A stretch of DNA of 7,114 nucleotides from an uncultured Flavobacteriales bacterium. GTDB lineage: Bacteria > Bacteroidota > Bacteroidia > Flavobacteriales_D > Sanyastnellaceae. The DNA is taken from NCBI GenBank assembly GCA_937890245.1, contig CALACF010000392.1:1-7114 (forward strand), written 5' to 3'. The notes below the pieces were generated by a model. The model did no database searches and was not told the origin of the DNA. It saw nothing but the letters and a program-made list of their open reading frames with translations. The position numbers and the translations under genes are program-made. Below, in pieces: positions 5,601 to 7,114 of the stretch (the first letter of the stretch is position 1; every line of letters begins with the position of its first letter).

Positions 5601-6821
5601 ATGCGTCGAGATTACGATGTGATTTTGGTCGGCGGCGGGATCGTCGGCGCGGCCTCGATGTACCAGTTACAATTGCGGCATCCAAAGCTTCGGTTGTTGT
5701 TGCTCGAAAAGGCGGACGTCCTGGCGGCGCACCAAACGGGGCACAATAGCGGAGTGATTCACAGTGGATTGTACTACCCGCCGGGAAGTAGCAAGGCCTT
5801 GAACTGTGTGCGGGGGCGGCATGCATTGGTCGATTTTTCGGTCAAGTATGGGGTTCCACATGATATATGCGGGAAGGTGGTAGCTGCTGCAACGGCTGAG
5901 GAGCTGCCGCGACTCGACAAGATTGAAGCCTTGGGTTGGCAGAATGAAATTGAAGGCCTCGAGCGCATTGACGCGGACCAGGTTCGAGAAATTGAGCCGC
6001 ATCTACGTTCTGTGGGCGGGCTTTGGGTTCCGTGCACGGGGATTATTGATTTCCCGGCGGCCACGCGAAAAATGGTCGAAGTGGCCTTGGGCATACAGCC
6101 GGAGAGCGCTGTGAAAACAGGGGTGGAGGCGCTCGGGTTTACGCAGCGTGACACGGGGGTGACGGTGCGGACGAGCGCCGGCGAATTCACTGGAAGGGCC
6201 ATGGTGGCTTGTGCTGGGTTGCAGGCCGATCGGGTAGCGCGCGCGGACGGGGTTGATCTGCCTGAACGGGTTGTGGGATTCCGTGGCGATTACTACGAGC
6301 TCGAGGACCACGCAAAGTACAAGGTGCGCAACCTGATCTATCCCGTGCCCGACCCCGCATTTCCCTTCTTGGGCGTGCACTTTACGCGCATGACCGATGG
6401 GAACATCGAATGCGGCCCCAACGCAGTGTTCACGTTCAAGCGTGAGGGCTATGGGAAGTTTGACTTTTCAGCGCGCGACACAGCGGAAGCCCTCAGCTAT
6501 AGTGGCACATGGCGGCTGTTCTTCGGAAACATGGCATTCGGTATCAACGAGTACCGCCGGGCCTTCTCCAAAAAACTATTCCTCCGAACGCTTCAGCACC
6601 TTATCCCAAGTTTGGAGATGGACGATTTGCGTCCGGGCCGATCTGGCGTGCGCGCCCTGCTGCTGAACAAAGCAGGCGACACCAAGGACGATTTCCGCAT
6701 CGAGTGCAAGGGGCGAAGTATCCACGTACTGAACGCCCCATCACCAGCCGCCACGGCTTCGTTGGCCATCGGCGAGCAGGTCGCTACGTGGGTTGAGCGC
6801 GAGTGGCCTGACCTCTTCTGA
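5601..6821 (+). CDS. lhgO: L-2-hydroxyglutarate oxidase (FAD-dependent)
   Basis: This 406-residue FAD-dependent oxidoreductase of the DAO/GlpD-like fold should oxidise L-2-hydroxyglutarate to 2-oxoglutarate. That removes a by-product of promiscuous malate or lactate dehydrogenase activity, passing electrons to oxygen or to the membrane quinone pool. The N-terminal FAD motif is YDVILVGGGIVGAASMYQL (5-23). The LhgO signature GHNSGVIHSGLYYPPGSSKA occupies 47-66. Further conserved blocks are GFRGDYYEL (226-234), YPVPDPAFPFLGVHFTR (247-263), RPGRSGVRALL (344-354) and the closing flavin-contact segment LNAPSPAATASLAIG (387-401). E. coli LhgO is about 420 residues, so this is full length. There is no signal peptide and no transmembrane helix. 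The ATG at 5601 starts the FAD domain directly and is 9 bp after the OmpA-domain gene, so the two are probably co-transcribed and end at the hairpin at 6888-6919. A general DAO-family oxidase is the fallback, but the signature is specific. Confidence 0.93.
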   Translation: MRRDYDVILVGGGIVGAASMYQLQLRHPKLRLLLLEKADVLAAHQTGHNSGVIHSGLYYPPGSSKALNCVRGRHALVDFSVKYGVPHDICGKVVAAATAEELPRLDKIEALGWQNEIEGLERIDADQVREIEPHLRSVGGLWVPCTGIIDFPAATRKMVEVALGIQPESAVKTGVEALGFTQRDTGVTVRTSAGEFTGRAMVACAGLQADRVARADGVDLPERVVGFRGDYYELEDHAKYKVRNLIYPVPDPAFPFLGVHFTRMTDGNIECGPNAVFTFKREGYGKFDFSARDTAEALSYSGTWRLFFGNMAFGINEYRRAFSKKLFLRTLQHLIPSLEMDDLRPGRSGVRALLLNKAGDTKDDFRIECKGRSIHVLNAPSPAATASLAIGEQVATWVEREWPDLF

Positions 6822-6842
6822 GTAACTCTATTCTGAGGAACT
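6816..6842 (+). repeat. 15-bp-period tandem duplication across the lhgO stop codon
   Basis: The 12-mer ttctgagtaact (6816-6827) recurs as ttctgaggaact (6831-6842) with one mismatch and a 15-bp offset. The first copy contains the lhgO TGA (6819-6821). The second copy places another TGA in the same frame (6834-6836), so a back-up stop follows five codons later. Confidence 0.75.
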
Positions 6843-6887
6843 GCTTGGGATTGCTGGCCGCACGCCCATTTCGAAAATAGCGGAACA

Positions 6888-6919
6888 AAAAAGACCCGCC
6901 GTTTTGGGCAGGTCTTTTT
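6888..6919 (+). terminator. Rho-independent, probably bidirectional terminator
   Basis: Arms aaaaagacccgcc (6888-6900) and ggcaggtcttttt (6907-6919) pair over 13 positions with a single C/A mismatch around the loop gttttg. The plus strand ends in a T5 tract for the ompA-domain/lhgO transcript. The opposite strand also ends in a T-tract (the A-run 6887-6892), for the minus-strand gene ending at 6950. Placement between two convergent genes supports the call. Confidence 0.88.
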
Positions 6920-6949
6920 CAATGTGGTTGTCAAAAATTGACAGGCAGC

Positions 6950-7114
6950 TTACTCGCCGTCCTTTTTGTCAGCGTCAGCTTTGCGGTTGACGTCTTGGGT
7001 GCGGCTTGACTCACCGTCTTTCTTCTTGCCCTTTTCACAAGAAGCGTTCTTTTTCCCTTCACAGCATGAAGACTTAGCATCTCCCTTCTTTCCTTTGCAG
7101 CATGAAGAATTGGC
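6950..7114 (-). CDS. Cys/Lys-rich repeat protein, C-terminal part only (gene runs off the right edge)
   Basis: Translating the minus strand from the window edge to the TAA at 6950-6952 gives 54 uninterrupted codons. The visible peptide starts ANSSCCKGKKGDAK, continues SSCCEGKKNA and SCEKGKKKDG, and ends with a charged Cys-free tail closing in ADADKKDGE. It has five cysteines and more than a dozen lysines, with no hydrophobic segment. Paired cysteines in a lysine-rich repeat suggest metal binding or a disulfide-rich exported tail. Short secreted or lipoprotein-like Bacteroidota proteins with CC-K-rich C-termini exist in my recollection, but no family name is justified. The N-terminus, where a signal or lipobox would show, is outside the window. 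Support for it being a real gene: the open frame, repeat periodicity in multiples of three, and a terminator hairpin about 30 bp past the stop in the correct orientation. Confidence 0.7.
   Translation of the reverse strand, partial: ANSSCCKGKKGDAKSSCCEGKKNASCEKGKKKDGESSRTQDVNRKADADKKDGE
7062..7108 (-). repeat. 36-bp-period repeat in the Cys/Lys-rich gene
   Basis: The plus-strand 11-mer cagcatgaaga occurs at 7062-7072 and 7098-7108, exactly 36 bp apart, encoding SSCC twice at 12-residue spacing. Downstream of each copy in the coding sense comes a (K/E)GKK codon block. The array may continue beyond the right edge. Confidence 0.7.

Noticed and set aside
1..7114. Mobile element, CRISPR array, tRNA/rRNA, or a new multi-gene defence system
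   Set aside because: No transposase or integrase, terminal inverted repeats, regularly spaced repeats, or RNA-gene signatures were found. Gene content and composition look uniform and chromosomal across the window.

Overview
This 7.1 kb window looks like ordinary chromosome from a member of the Bacteroidota, probably a relatively GC-rich lineage such as an uncultured Flavobacteriales-like group. That inference rests on gene content and signals. There is a DUF5606 protein, a family essentially confined to this phylum, and a UMF1/Atg22-type permease. A small stand-alone HsdR-N-like protein lies head-to-head with holA, an arrangement I recall from many Bacteroidota genomes. There is also an OmpA-tailed envelope protein. 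Start codons lack Shine-Dalgarno sequences, and several have elements resembling the Bacteroidota -7 box (TAnnTTTG) very close upstream. Genus and species cannot be assigned from the sequence alone.

Layout. Positions 22-1400 hold a two-gene minus-strand operon: the DUF5606 protein, then a 3-hydroxybutyryl-CoA dehydrogenase whose start overlaps the upstream stop by 4 bp (ATGA). An 84-bp divergent promoter region (1401-1484) separates it from a plus-strand UMF1-family permease (1485-2810). The permease converges on a minus-strand gene for a small PD-(D/E)xK HsdR-N-like protein (2807-3304), and the two stop codons overlap. That gene is divergent from holA, DNA polymerase III delta (3366-4387). 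As written, holA carries a one-base frameshift near position 3970. A secreted protein with a C-terminal OmpA domain follows (4422-5591), then 9 bp later an L-2-hydroxyglutarate oxidase (5601-6821), closed by a hairpin terminator at 6888-6919. The terminator also serves a minus-strand gene cut by the right edge. Its visible C-terminal 54 codons encode a Cys/Lys-rich repeat protein.

How the genes relate. Most are housekeeping: fatty-acid or butyryl-CoA metabolism, clamp loading, and repair of the L-2-hydroxyglutarate by-product. One transporter and one envelope protein sit among them. I see no integrated mobile element, CRISPR array, RNA gene or complete defence system, and no convincing new multi-gene system. 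The points most worth a second look are the holA frameshift, the TATCTTCG boxes placed 6-8 nt before two start codons, three small in-frame tandem duplications that lengthen proteins, and the Cys/Lys-repeat protein at the right edge.
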